Assembly: GCA_963205435.1 (NCBI GenBank)
Contig: CAUJIV010000028.1
Coordinates: forward strand, 1 to 64,000
DNA length: 64,000 nt
Reading direction: 5' to 3'
Origin: Pseudomonadota bacterium
GTDB lineage: Bacteria; Pseudomonadota; Gammaproteobacteria; Burkholderiales; Rhodocyclaceae
Shown here: piece by piece, positions 1-11,876 of the stretch
How positions within the stretch are numbered: the stretch's first letter is position 1
Layout: each line of letters begins with the position of its first letter
Notes under the pieces: model-generated
What the model was told of the DNA's origin: nothing
Databases searched by the model: none
Seen by the model: the letters and a program-made list of their open reading frames with translations, nothing else
Translations under genes and position numbers: made by a program

Positions 1-1
1 G

Positions 2-439
<438 letters not shown>

Positions 440-447
440 AGAGGCTA

Positions 448-562
448 ACCGCATTTGACGCCGAGGCCGCAAAGACGCAAATGGCGCAAAGATAAAGTTT
501 CCGTTCTTGCCTTTCTTTGCGTCCCTCGCGCCTTCGCGGCCTTCGCGTAGAAAGAGGTTGCA
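448..562. repeat. GCAAAG/CTTTGCG hairpin repeat, copy 1
   Basis: The gap between pccB and pccA is filled by a degenerate inverted repeat. The left arm carries GCAAAGACGCAAATGGCGCA and the right arm CTTTGCGTCCCTCGCG, spaced in roughly 9-11 base steps. The copy ends in AGAAAGAGGTTGC, which is also the tail of the second copy at 3828-3936. The AGAGG of this tail sits just before the ATG of pccA, so the repeat probably provides its ribosome-binding site. Confidence 0.75.
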
Positions 563-565
563 GCG

Positions 566-2551
<1,986 letters not shown>

Positions 2552-2601
2552 GCGCGGGCTGCGTGCTATTCTGAAAAGCTGATTTCTTGCGGAGTTCCGC
2601 C

Positions 2602-3729
2602 GTGCCCAGCCTGATGTCGGACGTCCCCGCCGCGGGACTGCTCGAATACTCGGTCGTCTACACCGACCGCGCCCTCAACCACATGTCGGTCCCCTTCCAG
2701 GGCGTCATGCGCGACATCTCGGCCATCCTGAAGGAAGCCTACCAGGCGCGCGCGGCGATCGTCGTGCCGGGCAGCGGCACCTTCGGCATGGAGGCGGTGG
2801 CGCGCCAGTTCGCCGGCGGCCGCAAGTGCCTGGTCATCCGCAACGGCTGGTTCAGCTACCGCTGGAGCCAGATCTTCGCGGCGGGAAAGATTCCCTCCGC
2901 CGAGGTCGTGCTCAAGGCGCGCCCGGTCGCCGGCGGACGGCAGGCGCCCTTCGCGCCGCCGCTGGTCGACGAGGTGGTGGCGGCCATCCGCGCCGAGAAG
3001 CCCGAGCTCGTCTTCGCGCCGCATGTCGAGACCGCCTCCGGCATCCTCCTGCCCGACGCCTACCTCGAGGCCGTCGGCGCGGCGGCGCGCCAGGCCGGCG
3101 CCCTCTTCGTGCTCGACTGCATCGCCTCGGGCGCGATGTGGGTGGACATGGCGGCGCGCGGCGTCGACATCCTCATCAGCGCGCCGCAGAAGGGCTGGAG
3201 CGGCCCCGCCTGCTGCGGCCTCGTCATGCTCGGCGAGCGCGCGCGCGAGCGCATCGAGTCGACCGCCAGCAGCAGTTACGCCGCCGACCTGAGGAAGTGG
3301 CTGCAGATCATGGAAGCCTACGAGGGCGGCGGCCACGCCTACCACGCCACGCTGGCCACCGACGCGCTGGCCGGCGTCGCCCGCGCCATGCGCGAGACGC
3401 GCGACTGGGGCCTGGCGCGGGCGCGCGAGGCGCAGGCCGGGCTCGGCGCGCAGGTGCGCGCGCTGCTCGCCGCGCGCGGCTTCGCCAGCGTCGCCGCGCC
3501 GGGCTTCGAGGCGCCGGGCGTGGTGGTCAGCTACACCGACGACGCCGGCATCCGCTCCGGCGAGAAATTCATCGGCCAGGGCCTGCAGACCGCCTCGGGC
3601 GTGCCGCTGATGTGCGACGAGCCGGAGGACTTCAGCACCTTCCGCATCGGCCTCTTCGGCCTCGACAAGCTGCAGCATGTCGAGCGCACCGTGCAGCGCC
3701 TCGCCGACGTGCTCGATCGCATCGGCTGA
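2602..3729 (+). CDS. Class V pyridoxal-phosphate aminotransferase (alanine-glyoxylate type)
   Basis: A fold-type I PLP enzyme of 375 residues, resembling alanine-glyoxylate and serine-pyruvate aminotransferases. The cofactor-binding lysine is seen in SAPQKGWSGP (K197 from the chosen start), preceded by the aspartate of FVLDCIASGA. An N-terminal loop PGSGTFGMEAV fits the phosphate-binding region. I chose the GTG at 2602 because CGGAG lies 8 bases upstream; a TTG at 2587 or an ATG at 2614 are alternatives. It lies 50 bases after pccA on the same strand, so it may be co-transcribed, but its substrate cannot be read from the sequence. A link to propionate or methylmalonate metabolism is only contextual. 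Confidence 0.85.
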   Translation: MPSLMSDVPAAGLLEYSVVYTDRALNHMSVPFQGVMRDISAILKEAYQARAAIVVPGSGTFGMEAVARQFAGGRKCLVIRNGWFSYRWSQIFAAGKIPSAEVVLKARPVAGGRQAPFAPPLVDEVVAAIRAEKPELVFAPHVETASGILLPDAYLEAVGAAARQAGALFVLDCIASGAMWVDMAARGVDILISAPQKGWSGPACCGLVMLGERARERIESTASSSYAADLRKWLQIMEAYEGGGHAYHATLATDALAGVARAMRETRDWGLARAREAQAGLGAQVRALLAARGFASVAAPGFEAPGVVVSYTDDAGIRSGEKFIGQGLQTASGVPLMCDEPEDFSTFRIGLFGLDKLQHVERTVQRLADVLDRIG

Positions 3730-3827
3730 GCCGCCGCTGCGGCGGAAGCTTGGACCGCCTTCCGGTCTCGCCCTATCGCCTGAAGGCGAGCCTGCGGATT
3801 CCCGCGGTGTTCATGAAAAGCGAACCG

Positions 3828-3936
3828 CTTTCAACGCAAAGGACGCAAAGAGGCAAAGCGCGCAAAGAAACCAGGGGCGATTTGAAAATCTTTGCGCCCT
3901 TGGCGCCTTTGCGCTCTCTGCGTTGAAAGAGGTTGC
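3828..3936. repeat. GCAAAG/CTTTGCG hairpin repeat, copy 2
   Basis: A long imperfect inverted repeat lies between two convergent genes. The left arm CTTTCAACGCAAAGGACGCA mirrors the right arm, which ends in GCGCTCTCTGCGTTGAAAG. Inside, GCAAAG occurs four times on the left and CTTTGCG twice on the right. It shares the trailing GAAAGAGGTTGC with copy 1 at 448-562. The position would allow it to act as a bidirectional transcription end, but there is no U-tract. Confidence 0.75.
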
Positions 3937-3980
3937 CCGCTGACAGGCGGCACGACCCCCGGGCAATCCGCGGCAAGCCG

Positions 3981-4381
3981 CTACAGCCGCTTGAAGCGCT
4001 GGCCCAGCTTCTCGTGGATGCGGCTGGCCCAGTCGGCCGCCGTGATGTTGATGCCGAGCGCCGCCTTGGAGACGACCTCGACGCGGGTGTGTCCCCTGGT
4101 GCCGATGCGCTCGACGAAGATGGCGACGCGCTCGCCCCAGCTGAAGGCCGAGGCCCCGCTCTCGACCACCATGTAGCCCTGCGCCATGTTGTCGGCGCCG
4201 ACCTTGAGGCCGAGGTCGCCGAGGACCGCCGGCAGGGCCGCCCACACCTTGTCGAAAGGCGCGGCATAGCTGACGATGACGCCGCTGCCCCGGTCGGCGC
4301 GCGCGTCGGCGACCGTCGAGCAGCCGGCCGTGGCCAGCGCGCCGCCGCCGGCCGCCAGCAGCGCAAGGAATGCCCTTCTTC

Positions 4382-4385
<4 letters not shown>
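3981..4385 (-). CDS. Small putative lipoprotein, hypothetical
   Basis: A 134-residue exported protein of unknown function. The N-terminus [15 protein letters not shown] resembles a twin-arginine signal and ends in a lipobox ATAGC, so it is probably a lipidated periplasmic or envelope protein. The mature part is about 110 residues with alternating beta-strand-like stretches, and it ends near [18 protein letters not shown]. The start at 4385 has GGAGACG just upstream, and its ATG overlaps the stop of the VOC gene (ATGA), so the two are translationally coupled. I do not recognise a family with confidence; the layout resembles DUF3568-type small lipoproteins. No catalytic motif is visible. Confidence 0.8.
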
Positions 4386-4888
<503 letters not shown>

Positions 4889-4943
4889 GTCCGGATTCTA
4901 CTGCCATGCGGCGGCGCGCAGGCCGGCGGATTACAATGCCGCC

Positions 4944-5783
4944 ATGGGCTTCACTAACGATTTAGCTGCCGCCTGGGCGCGCAACGACTCGCTGCTCTGC
5001 GTCGGGCTCGACCCGGATCCGGCGCGCTTTCCCGCCGCCCTGCGCGGCCGCGGCGACGCCATCCTCGAGTTCTGCCGCGCCATCGTCGACGCCACCGCCG
5101 ACCTCGCCTGCGCCTTCAAGCCGCAGATCGCCTACTTCGCCGCCCACCGCGCCGAGGACCAGCTCGAGGCGCTGATCCGCCACATCCACGAGAAGCATCC
5201 CGGCATCCCGGTGATCCTCGACGCCAAGCGCGGCGACATCGGCGCCACCGCCGAGCAGTACGCGCGCGAGGCCTTCGAGCGCTACGGAGCCGACGCCCTG
5301 ACGGTGAATCCCTACATGGGCTACGACTCGATCGAGCCCTACCTCGCCTGGCGCGATCGCGGCGTGATCATCCTCTGCCGCACCTCGAACGCCGGCGGCG
5401 CGGACCTGCAGTTCCTCGACGTCGATGGCGCAGGCGGCAGGAAGCGGCTCTACCAGCACGTCGCCGAGCTGGTGGCGACGAAGTGGAACGCCGGCGGCCA
5501 GTGCGCGCTGGTGGTCGGCGCCACCTTCCCGGCCGAGCTGGCCGAGGTGCGCCGCATTGTTGGCGATCTGCCGCTGCTGGTGCCGGGCATCGGCGCCCAG
5601 GGCGGCGACATCGAGGCCACCGTCAAGGCCGGGCGGACGGCGGCCGGCACGGGGCTGATGATCAACTCCTCGCGCGCCATCCTCTACGCCGGCACGGGCA
5701 AGAATGCGGACGAGGTCTACGCCGCCGCCGCGCGACAGGCGGCGCTGGAAACGCGGGATGCGATCAATCGCTGGCGGGGCTGA
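4944..5783 (+). CDS. pyrF: Orotidine 5'-phosphate decarboxylase
   Basis: A 279-residue enzyme that decarboxylates OMP to UMP, the last step of de novo pyrimidine synthesis. The catalytic block is [12 protein letters not shown], with D93, K95 and D98 forming the charged active-site network. Length and the N-terminal [22 protein letters not shown] (abbreviated here) fit the longer subfamily 2 PyrF found in many proteobacteria. The end [11 protein letters not shown] and [11 protein letters not shown] bind the phosphate. The upstream-extended ORF in the track is spurious; the ATG at 4944 matches the family start. It stands apart from the pyrB-pyrC' cluster about 22 kb away. Confidence 0.95.
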   Translation: MGFTNDLAAAWARNDSLLCVGLDPDPARFPAALRGRGDAILEFCRAIVDATADLACAFKPQIAYFAAHRAEDQLEALIRHIHEKHPGIPVILDAKRGDIGATAEQYAREAFERYGADALTVNPYMGYDSIEPYLAWRDRGVIILCRTSNAGGADLQFLDVDGAGGRKRLYQHVAELVATKWNAGGQCALVVGATFPAELAEVRRIVGDLPLLVPGIGAQGGDIEATVKAGRTAAGTGLMINSSRAILYAGTGKNADEVYAAAARQAALETRDAINRWRG

Positions 5784-5848
5784 GCGCGGCAAGGCGCGGC
5801 CAGCCTATCGAAGAGCCTGACGAACCGATCAGGCAGCAGCCCGCATAC

Positions 5849-6145
5849 TCATCCCGCCTCGCGCAGCATCCGCGGCACCTCGCGACAGCTCATGACCTCG
5901 ACGCCGCTGCGGGAGTAGCTCTCGTCGCCGCCATAGAGCAGCCAAGGCATATGCGCCTCTCCCGCAGCGAAGCGCGCGCTCTTGAGCGCGGCGCGGATGT
6001 AGTCCTGCGTCACCGTGGCGCCCGACTTGATTTCCACCGTCTGCAGCCGTCCCTCGCGCTCGAAGACGATGTCGGCCTCGTTGCCGCCATTGTCGCGCCA
6101 GAAGTAGAGATCGGCGGGCTGCCCGGCGTGGAAGCGCGCTTTACA
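5849..6145 (-). pseudogene. DUF4143 domain remnant of an AAA ATPase
   Basis: About 98 codons read KARFHAGQPADLYFWRDNGG (continuing NEADIVFE), then VEIKSGATV and LLYGGDESYSRSGVEV. This is the C-terminal part of the DUF4143 nuclease-like domain found at the end of archaeal/bacterial AAA ATPases of about 400 residues. The ATPase domain and the first half of DUF4143 are absent, and upstream of the homology there is a palindrome and then lgt. The ORF technically starts further upstream, but those residues (TMQSPIC) do not continue the family. I therefore call it a decayed fragment rather than a working gene. The nearest gene on the same strand, lgt, ends at 6194. Confidence 0.75.
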
Positions 6146-6174
6146 GATTGGCGATTGCATCGTCAATCTGTAAA
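6140..6174. repeat. 35-bp near-perfect palindrome at the DUF4143 break point
   Basis: The arms TTTACAGATTG and CAATCTGTAAA are perfect 11-base inverted repeats. The 13 bases between them (GCGATTGCATCGT) are themselves palindromic around TGC, giving a 16-pair stem with one G-T position and a 3-base loop. It lies exactly where the DUF4143 similarity stops. It is not a standard terminator: no T-run follows in either direction, and on the minus strand the T-run comes before the stem. Confidence 0.8.
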
Positions 6175-6193
6175 AAACTGTCGCCTTGCCGCC

Positions 6194-6985
6194 CTACCTG
6201 GCCGCAGCCCTGTTCGCCCAGACCATCATCACGATGCCGGCAGCAATCATCGGCAGGGAGAGCCACTGGCCCATGCTGACCGTGTAGCTGAGGCCGAAGA
6301 TGCCGGCGTCGGGCTCGCGGAAGAATTCCGCGACGAAGCGCACGGCGCCGTAGCCGGCGAGGAACATGCCGGACACCGCGCCGGTGGCGCGCGGCCTGCC
6401 CGAGAACCACCACAGCACGGCGAACAGCACGACGCCCTCGAGGAAGGCCTGGTAGAGCTGCGACGGGTGGCGCGGCAGGGCGTCGACATGGGGGAAGACC
6501 ATCGCCCAGGGCAGGGAGGGGTCGGCCGGGCGGCCCCACAGCTCGCCGTTGATGAAGTTGCCGAGGCGGCCGAAGCCCAGCCCCGGCGGCACCAGCGGCG
6601 CGATGAAGTCGGTCAGCGCCAGCCAGGCCACCTTGCGCCGGCGCGCGTAGAGCGCCAGCGCCGCCAGCACGCCGAGGAAGCCGCCGTGGAAGCTCATGCC
6701 GCCCTTCCACACGGCGAGGATCTCCAGCGGCCGGGCGAGGTAGTAGGCCGGCTCGTAGAACAGCACCTGGCCGAGCCGGCCGCCGATCACCACGCCGAGC
6801 ACGCCGTAGAAGAGCAGGTCGTCGAGATCCTTCGCCGTCCACGGCAGGTCGGGGCGGCGGGCGATGCGCCGGCGGCCGAGCAGGATGACGGCGACGAAGC
6901 CGGCGAGGTACATCAGGCCGTACCAGCGCACCGACAGCGGGCCGAGGGAAAAGGCCACCGGATCGATGTGGGGATAGGTCAGCAC
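6194..6985 (-). CDS. lgt: Prolipoprotein diacylglyceryl transferase
   Basis: This inner-membrane enzyme attaches diacylglycerol from phosphatidylglycerol to the lipobox cysteine of prolipoproteins. The 263-residue sequence has about seven membrane segments. The family signatures are clear: [23 protein letters not shown] with the essential His-Gly-Gly, and [15 protein letters not shown], which carries the conserved Arg and Asn-Gly-Glu. The start is a GTG at 6985; the track's longer upstream ORF is a shadow. The gene is divergent from ilvD with only 47 bases between them, so the two share a compact promoter region. Confidence 0.95.
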   Translation of the reverse strand: MLTYPHIDPVAFSLGPLSVRWYGLMYLAGFVAVILLGRRRIARRPDLPWTAKDLDDLLFYGVLGVVIGGRLGQVLFYEPAYYLARPLEILAVWKGGMSFHGGFLGVLAALALYARRRKVAWLALTDFIAPLVPPGLGFGRLGNFINGELWGRPADPSLPWAMVFPHVDALPRHPSQLYQAFLEGVVLFAVLWWFSGRPRATGAVSGMFLAGYGAVRFVAEFFREPDAGIFGLSYTVSMGQWLSLPMIAAGIVMMVWANRAAAR

Positions 6986-6997
6986 GCCGCGAGCGTT

Positions 6998-7021
6998 GGG
7001 CTAAAATCCGGATTCTAGCCC
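6998..7021. promoter_or_regulatory. 24-bp palindrome between lgt and ilvD, with a candidate -10 for ilvD
   Basis: GGGCTAAAATCC is followed by GGATTCTAGCCC, a palindrome with a single mismatch occupying half of the 47-base divergent gap. It contains TAAAAT (7002-7007), which would serve as a -10 element for ilvD about 25 bases from the ATG. This fits an operator for a dimeric repressor covering the ilvD promoter, but no regulator gene is adjacent and no consensus was recognised. Confidence 0.4.
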
Positions 7022-7032
7022 AGGAGCCCGTC

Positions 7033-8886
7033 ATGCCCGAGTACCGTTCCCGCACTTCCACCCACGGCCGCAACATGGCCGGCGCGCGCGCGCTGTGGCG
7101 CGCCACCGGCATCAAGGAGAGCGACTTCGGCAAGCCGATCATCGCCGTGGTCAACTCCTTCACCCAGTTCGTGCCCGGCCACGTGCACCTGAAGAACATG
7201 GGCCAGCTGGTGGCGCGCGAGATCGAGAAGGCCGGCGGCATCGGCAAGGAGTTCAACACCATCGCCGTCGACGACGGCATCGCCATGGGCCACGACGGCA
7301 TGCTCTACTCGCTGCCCTCGCGCGAGCTGATCGCCGACTCGGTCGAGTACATGATCAACGCCCACACCGTCGACGCCATGGTGTGCATCTCCAACTGCGA
7401 CAAGATCACGCCGGGCATGCTGCTGGCGGCGATGCGGCTCAACATCCCGACGATCTTCGTCTCCGGCGGGCCGATGGAGGCGGGCAAGGTGAAGTGGCAC
7501 GGCAAGCTGCGCGCCATCAACCTGATCGACGCCATCTACGAGTCGGCCGACCCGCACAACACGGACGCCGAGGTGCACGACATCGAGAGCTCGGCCTGCC
7601 CGACCTGCGGCTCCTGCTCGGGCATGTTCACCGCCAACTCGATGAACTGCCTGACCGAGGCGATGGGGCTGGCCCTGCCCGGCAACGGCTCGCTGCTGGC
7701 CACCCACGCCGACCGCGAGAAGCTGTTCGTCAAGGCCGGCAGCCTGATCGTCGAGATGGCGCGGCGCTGGTACGACAAGGGCGACGACTCGGTGCTGCCG
7801 CGCTCGATCGCCACCTTCGAGGCCTTCGAGAACGCCATGACGCTGGACATCGCCATGGGCGGCTCGAGCAACACCGTGCTGCACCTCCTCGCCGCGGCGC
7901 AGGAGGCCGGCGTGAACTTCACCATGGCCGACATCGACCGCCTGTCGCGGCGCGTGCCCAACCTCGTCAAGGTGGCGCCGACCATCGACACCTACCACAT
8001 GGAGGACGTGCACCGCGCCGGCGGCATCATGGCCATCCTCGGCGAGCTGGACCGCGCCGGCCTGATCCACCGCGATTGCCGCGCCGCCCTCTACCCGACC
8101 CTCGGCGAGATGATCGACTGCTGCGACGTGCTGCGCAACGACGACCCGGCGGTGCACAAGTTCTACCGCGCCGCGCCGGGCGGCATCCCGACCCAGGTCG
8201 CCTTCTCGCAGTGGCGCCGCTACCCGACGCTCGACCTCGACCGCGTCAACGGCTGCATCCGCGACCGCGCCCACGCCTACACCGAGGAGGGCGGGCTGGC
8301 CGTGCTCTTCGGCAACATCGCCGAGAAGGGCTGCATCGTCAAGACCGCCGGCGTCGACGAGAGCATCTGGAAGTTCACCGGCCGCGCCCGCGTCTGCGAG
8401 TCGCAGGAGGAGGCGGTGGACAGGATCCTCGGCGGCAAGATCGTCGCCGGCGACCTCGTCGTCATCCGCTACGAGGGGCCGAAGGGCGGCCCCGGCATGC
8501 AGGAGATGCTCTACCCGACCTCCTACCTGAAGTCGATGGGCCTCGGCGCGGCCTGCGCCCTGCTCACCGACGGCCGCTTCTCCGGCGGCACTTCGGGGCT
8601 GTCGATCGGCCACGCCTCGCCCGAGGCGGCCTCGGGCGGCGCCATCGCCCTGGTCGAGGAGGGCGACACCATCGAGATCGACATCCACGCGCGGCGCATC
8701 CACCTCGCCGTCAGCGACGCCGAGCTGGCGCAGCGCAGGAAGCGGATGGAGGCGAAGGGCAAGGCGGCGTGGAAGCCGGCCAGCCGCAAGCGCGTCGTCT
8801 CCGGCGCGCTGCGCGCCTACGCCGTGATGACGACCAGCGCCGACACCGGCGCCGTGCGGGACGTCAGCCAGATTGAGCACCGCTGA
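7033..8886 (+). CDS. ilvD: Dihydroxy-acid dehydratase
   Basis: An iron-sulfur enzyme of 617 residues that dehydrates 2,3-dihydroxy-isovalerate and -methylvalerate to the 2-keto acids in valine and isoleucine synthesis. The cluster-binding cysteines are visible in [12 protein letters not shown] (C122) and [11 protein letters not shown] (C189-C195), the pattern of the long E. coli-type [4Fe-4S] form. The length matches E. coli IlvD (616). [10 protein letters not shown] at the N-terminus and [15 protein letters not shown] near the C-terminus are conserved active-site stretches. A conserved hypothetical gene starts inside its last 14 bases. Confidence 0.96.
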   Translation: MPEYRSRTSTHGRNMAGARALWRATGIKESDFGKPIIAVVNSFTQFVPGHVHLKNMGQLVAREIEKAGGIGKEFNTIAVDDGIAMGHDGMLYSLPSRELIADSVEYMINAHTVDAMVCISNCDKITPGMLLAAMRLNIPTIFVSGGPMEAGKVKWHGKLRAINLIDAIYESADPHNTDAEVHDIESSACPTCGSCSGMFTANSMNCLTEAMGLALPGNGSLLATHADREKLFVKAGSLIVEMARRWYDKGDDSVLPRSIATFEAFENAMTLDIAMGGSSNTVLHLLAAAQEAGVNFTMADIDRLSRRVPNLVKVAPTIDTYHMEDVHRAGGIMAILGELDRAGLIHRDCRAALYPTLGEMIDCCDVLRNDDPAVHKFYRAAPGGIPTQVAFSQWRRYPTLDLDRVNGCIRDRAHAYTEEGGLAVLFGNIAEKGCIVKTAGVDESIWKFTGRARVCESQEEAVDRILGGKIVAGDLVVIRYEGPKGGPGMQEMLYPTSYLKSMGLGAACALLTDGRFSGGTSGLSIGHASPEAASGGAIALVEEGDTIEIDIHARRIHLAVSDAELAQRRKRMEAKGKAAWKPASRKRVVSGALRAYAVMTTSADTGAVRDVSQIEHR

Positions 8887-9304
8887 GACTTTCGAGCAGC
8901 TGAGCGGCGGGCGGCTGTGGAGCCTGCTCTCCTGGCAGCAGCTCGCCGAATTTTGGGCGCGCCTCGACCGCGGCGCCGGCTGGTATCTCTATGCAGTCGG
9001 CGAGCCACCGCCGGTAGCGCCGGCCAACGCCGGGGAAGTCGACGCCTTCGTCGCGCGCATCGACGAGTTGCTGCGCCGCGAGCACCTGCACGACTACTGC
9101 GGCATCGTCTATGCCGACGACCTCGAGCAGCCGCGGCTGGTGAAGATCTACGACCCGAACAACCTCGGCAGCTCCTGCGGCACCGGCAAGCACCCGCATC
9201 CGCCGGGCTGGATCATGAGCCGCCTGCCGCCAACCGAGCTGGCGCGGCCCGGTCCGCTGCCGGAATCGCGCAAGCGCTGGTGGCGCGCGCTGTTCGCCCG
9301 CTGA
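8873..9304 (+). CDS. Conserved hypothetical protein downstream of ilvD
   Basis: A 143-residue soluble protein with no signal peptide or membrane segment. It begins at a TTG that overlaps the end of ilvD by 14 bases, so it is probably translated by coupling. The middle has an acidic alpha-helical stretch ([21 protein letters not shown]), followed by [20 protein letters not shown] and [18 protein letters not shown]. The His/Cys/Pro-rich segment [12 protein letters not shown] is the most distinctive part and looks like a conserved functional loop. I do not recognise a named family or know a function. Codon use and GC resemble the neighbours, so it looks like a genuine resident gene. Confidence 0.75.
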   Translation: MSTAETFEQLSGGRLWSLLSWQQLAEFWARLDRGAGWYLYAVGEPPPVAPANAGEVDAFVARIDELLRREHLHDYCGIVYADDLEQPRLVKIYDPNNLGSSCGTGKHPHPPGWIMSRLPPTELARPGPLPESRKRWWRALFAR

Positions 9305-9347
9305 GCCAGCGGCCGCCCGCGCGCCGGTTCTTTCTGAAAGCCCCGCC

Positions 9348-11393
9348 ATGAGCAACCGCCTCGCCGGCGAGACCTCGCCCTATCTTCAGCAACACGCGGA
9401 AAATCCCGTCGATTGGCATCCCTGGGGCGAGGAAGCGCTGGCCCTGGCGAAACGCGAGGACAAGCCCATCCTGCTGTCGATCGGCTACTCGGCCTGCCAC
9501 TGGTGCCATGTCATGGCGCACGAGTCCTTCGAAGACGCCGAGGTGGCGGCCGAGATGAACCGCCTGTTCGTGAACATCAAGGTCGACCGCGAGGAACGGC
9601 CCGACCTCGACCAGATCTACCAGGCGGCGCACCAGATGCTCACCGGCCGCGCCGGCGGCTGGCCGCTGACGATGTTCCTCGCCCCGGACGGCATGCCCTT
9701 CTACGGCGGCACCTATTTCCCGAAGGCGCCGCGCTACGGCCTGCCCGGCTTCGCCGGCCTGTGCCGGCAGGTGGCCGAGGCCTGGCACACGCGCCGCGCC
9801 GACTTCGCCCGCCAGGACGAGGCGCTGCGACGCGCGCTCGCCGCGCTGGCGGAGGGTGCGCCCGAGAAGGGAGCGCTGACGGCGGCGCCGCTCGAACTGG
9901 CGGTCGCGCGCGCCGCCGAGGCCTACGACGCGCAGCACGGCGGCTATCGCGGCGCGCCGAAATTCCCCCACCCCTTCGATCTCGAACTGCTGCTGCGCCG
10001 CCATGCCGCGACGCAGGACGCGCGCTGCGGCGAGATGGCGCTCGCCACTTTGCGCCGCATGGCCGAAGGGGGCATCTACGACCAGCTCGGCGGCGGCTTC
10101 TGCCGCTACAGCGTTGACGAGCGCTGGGAGATCCCGCACTTCGAGAAAATGCTCTACGACAACGGGCCGCTGCTGCGCCTCTGCGCGGACGCCTGGCTGG
10201 CGAGCGGCGAGCCGCTGTTCCGCCGCGTCGCCGAGGAGACCGCCGCCTGGGTGCTGCGCGAGATGCAGTCGCCCGAGGGCGGCTACTGGTCCTCGCTCGA
10301 CGCCGACTCGGAAGGCGAGGAGGGCCGCTTCTACGTGTGGAGGCCCGAAGAGGCGCGCAGCCTGCTCACGGCCGAGGAATACGCCGTGCTGGCGCCGCAT
10401 TACGGCCTCGACCGGCCAGCCAATTTCGAGGGAGAGCGCTGGCACCTGCATGTGGCGCGGCCGCTGGCGGAGATCGCACGCGATCTGGGCAAGCCGCTCG
10501 AGGATTGCGAGCGGCGGCTGCATTCGGCCCGCCAGAAGCTCTTCGAGGCGCGCGAGCGGCGCGTTCGCCCCGGCCGCGACGAGAAGGTCCTCACCGCCTG
10601 GAACGCGCTGATGATCGAGGGCATGGCACGCGCCGGCCGCGTCTTCGGCCGCGAGGACTGGCTCGACTCGGCGCGGCGCGCCATGGATTTCGTGCGCGGC
10701 GCGCTCTGGAAGAACGGCCGCCTGCTCGCCACCTGCAAGGACGGCCGCGCCCACCTCGACGCCTACCTCGACGATTACGCCTTCCTGCTGAAGGCGGCGC
10801 TGGAGCTGCTGCAGGCGCGCTTCGACGCCGATCTGCTCGCCTTCGCCGAGAGGCTCGCCGCCGACCTGCTCGAGCACTTCGAGGATGGTGCCGCCGGCGG
10901 CTTCTTCTTCACCCGCCACGACCACGAAGCGCTGATCCATCGCGTCAAGAGCGGCCACGACCATTCCACGCCCTCGGGCAACGGCGTCGCCGCCTTCGCC
11001 CTGCAGCGCCTCGGCCACCTGCTCGGCGAGACGCGCTACCTGGAGGCCGGCGAGCGCGCGGTGCGCCTGTACTATCCCGACATGGCGCGCCAGCCGGGCG
11101 GCTTCGCCAGCCTGCTGCTGGCGCTGGAGGAGGCGCTGCAGCCGCCCTCGGTGGTGATCCTGCGCGGACCGGCCGAGCAACTGACTGATTGGAAAAAGAA
11201 AATGGCGGGGTATTACTGGCCGTGGACGCTGCAGCTGGCGATTCCGCCAGCCGAGAGAAACTTGCCGGCCAGCCTCGACAAGCCCGTCACGGCCCTTGTC
11301 AACGCCTGGGCCTGCTCGGGCGTTAAATGCCTTGAGCCGATCGACGAGTTCTCTTGTCTGGAACGGGTTTGCAAGCGCCCGGAATTGTTTTAG
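9348..11393 (+). CDS. YyaL/SSP411-type thioredoxin-domain protein (DUF255)
   Basis: A 681-residue protein with an N-terminal thioredoxin-like domain carrying the signature [18 protein letters not shown] (C50 and C53 in CHWC). A long C-terminal domain resembles the (alpha/alpha)6 barrel of glycan epimerases and hydrolases. The start [21 protein letters not shown] is the standard family start, and the length is near the usual 670-690. The biochemical role is not established; the human homologue is SPATA20. No export signal is seen, so it acts in the cytoplasm. The promoter of the following cytochrome gene lies over its stop codon. Confidence 0.92.
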   Translation: MSNRLAGETSPYLQQHAENPVDWHPWGEEALALAKREDKPILLSIGYSACHWCHVMAHESFEDAEVAAEMNRLFVNIKVDREERPDLDQIYQAAHQMLTGRAGGWPLTMFLAPDGMPFYGGTYFPKAPRYGLPGFAGLCRQVAEAWHTRRADFARQDEALRRALAALAEGAPEKGALTAAPLELAVARAAEAYDAQHGGYRGAPKFPHPFDLELLLRRHAATQDARCGEMALATLRRMAEGGIYDQLGGGFCRYSVDERWEIPHFEKMLYDNGPLLRLCADAWLASGEPLFRRVAEETAAWVLREMQSPEGGYWSSLDADSEGEEGRFYVWRPEEARSLLTAEEYAVLAPHYGLDRPANFEGERWHLHVARPLAEIARDLGKPLEDCERRLHSARQKLFEARERRVRPGRDEKVLTAWNALMIEGMARAGRVFGREDWLDSARRAMDFVRGALWKNGRLLATCKDGRAHLDAYLDDYAFLLKAALELLQARFDADLLAFAERLAADLLEHFEDGAAGGFFFTRHDHEALIHRVKSGHDHSTPSGNGVAAFALQRLGHLLGETRYLEAGERAVRLYYPDMARQPGGFASLLLALEEALQPPSVVILRGPAEQLTDWKKKMAGYYWPWTLQLAIPPAERNLPASLDKPVTALVNAWACSGVKCLEPIDEFSCLERVCKRPELF

Positions 11394-11396
11394 AGT
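11369..11396 (+). promoter_or_regulatory. Candidate sigma-70 promoter for the cytochrome c gene
   Basis: TTGCAA (11369-11374) and TAGAGT (11391-11396) are separated by 16 bases and sit over the 3' end of the preceding gene. The cytochrome ATG is about 39 bases downstream, and a strong terminator follows that gene, which supports separate transcription. Confidence 0.45.
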
Positions 11397-11434
11397 ATCG
11401 GCGTCGTCATCAACCTCATAGGAGAGCCAACGAG

Positions 11435-11746
11435 ATGAAACTTCTGAACGCCCTGGTGCTGGCAGCCGCCGGCCTGCTGATCGCCGGACAGGCCTCTGCC
11501 AACGAAGCCCTGGCCAAGGCCAAGAACTGCACGAGCTGCCATTCGGTCGACAAGAAGGTCGTTGGCCCGGCCTACAAGGATGTCGCCAAGAAATACGCCG
11601 GCCAGGCCGACGCCGCCGCCAAGCTCGAGGCGAAAGTGAAGAAGGGCGGCTCGGGCGTCTGGGGTTCGATTCCGATGCCGCCGAACGCTGCCGTTTCCGA
11701 TGCCGACATCCACACCCTCGTGGCCTGGGTTCTCAGCCTCAAGTAA
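11435..11746 (+). CDS. Small class I cytochrome c (c551/c552 type)
   Basis: A 103-residue periplasmic electron carrier. Residues 1-22 form a Sec signal peptide ending in ASA, leaving a mature protein of about 81 residues. The haem attachment site is CTSCH (C32, C35, H36), and the methionine axial ligand is in SIPMPPN (M81). Size and motif spacing match the c551/c552 proteins that feed nitrite reductase, nitric oxide reductase or terminal oxidases; the actual partner is not in the window. The ATG has GGAGAG about 9 bases upstream. The gene has its own promoter candidate and terminator, suggesting high, monocistronic expression. Confidence 0.93.
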   Translation: MKLLNALVLAAAGLLIAGQASANEALAKAKNCTSCHSVDKKVVGPAYKDVAKKYAGQADAAAKLEAKVKKGGSGVWGSIPMPPNAAVSDADIHTLVAWVLSLK

Positions 11747-11770
11747 CAAGCCTTTCCGGCTTTTGCCAGA

Positions 11771-11796
11771 AGCCAGCCTGCGGGCTGGCTTTTTTA
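11771..11796 (+). terminator. Intrinsic terminator of the cytochrome c gene
   Basis: AGCCAGCC and GGCTGGCT form a perfect 8-pair stem with a TGCG loop, followed directly by TTTTTTATT. It lies 24 bases after the cytochrome stop. Confidence 0.9.
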
Positions 11797-11825
11797 TTGA
11801 CACGATCCGGCACGAAAAGGACAAT
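11797..11825 (+). promoter_or_regulatory. Sigma-70 promoter of the liv operon
   Basis: A perfect TTGACA (11797-11802) is followed after 17 bases by GACAAT (11820-11825), about 51 bases before the start of the binding-protein gene. It begins where the cytochrome terminator ends. Confidence 0.6.
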
Positions 11826-11876
11826 CCCAGCGCCTTCCTTCAAAAAAACAAGTCCACTTCCAAGGAGACGATGACC

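Noticed and set aside
5849-6166. Intact small antitoxin-like or nuclease gene
   Set aside because: The sequence is only the C-terminal end of a DUF4143 domain, with no natural start; it is better read as a remnant.
7015-8880. 621-residue antisense ORF under ilvD
   Set aside because: Mirror frame of a perfectly conserved dihydroxy-acid dehydratase; no independent start signal or domain.
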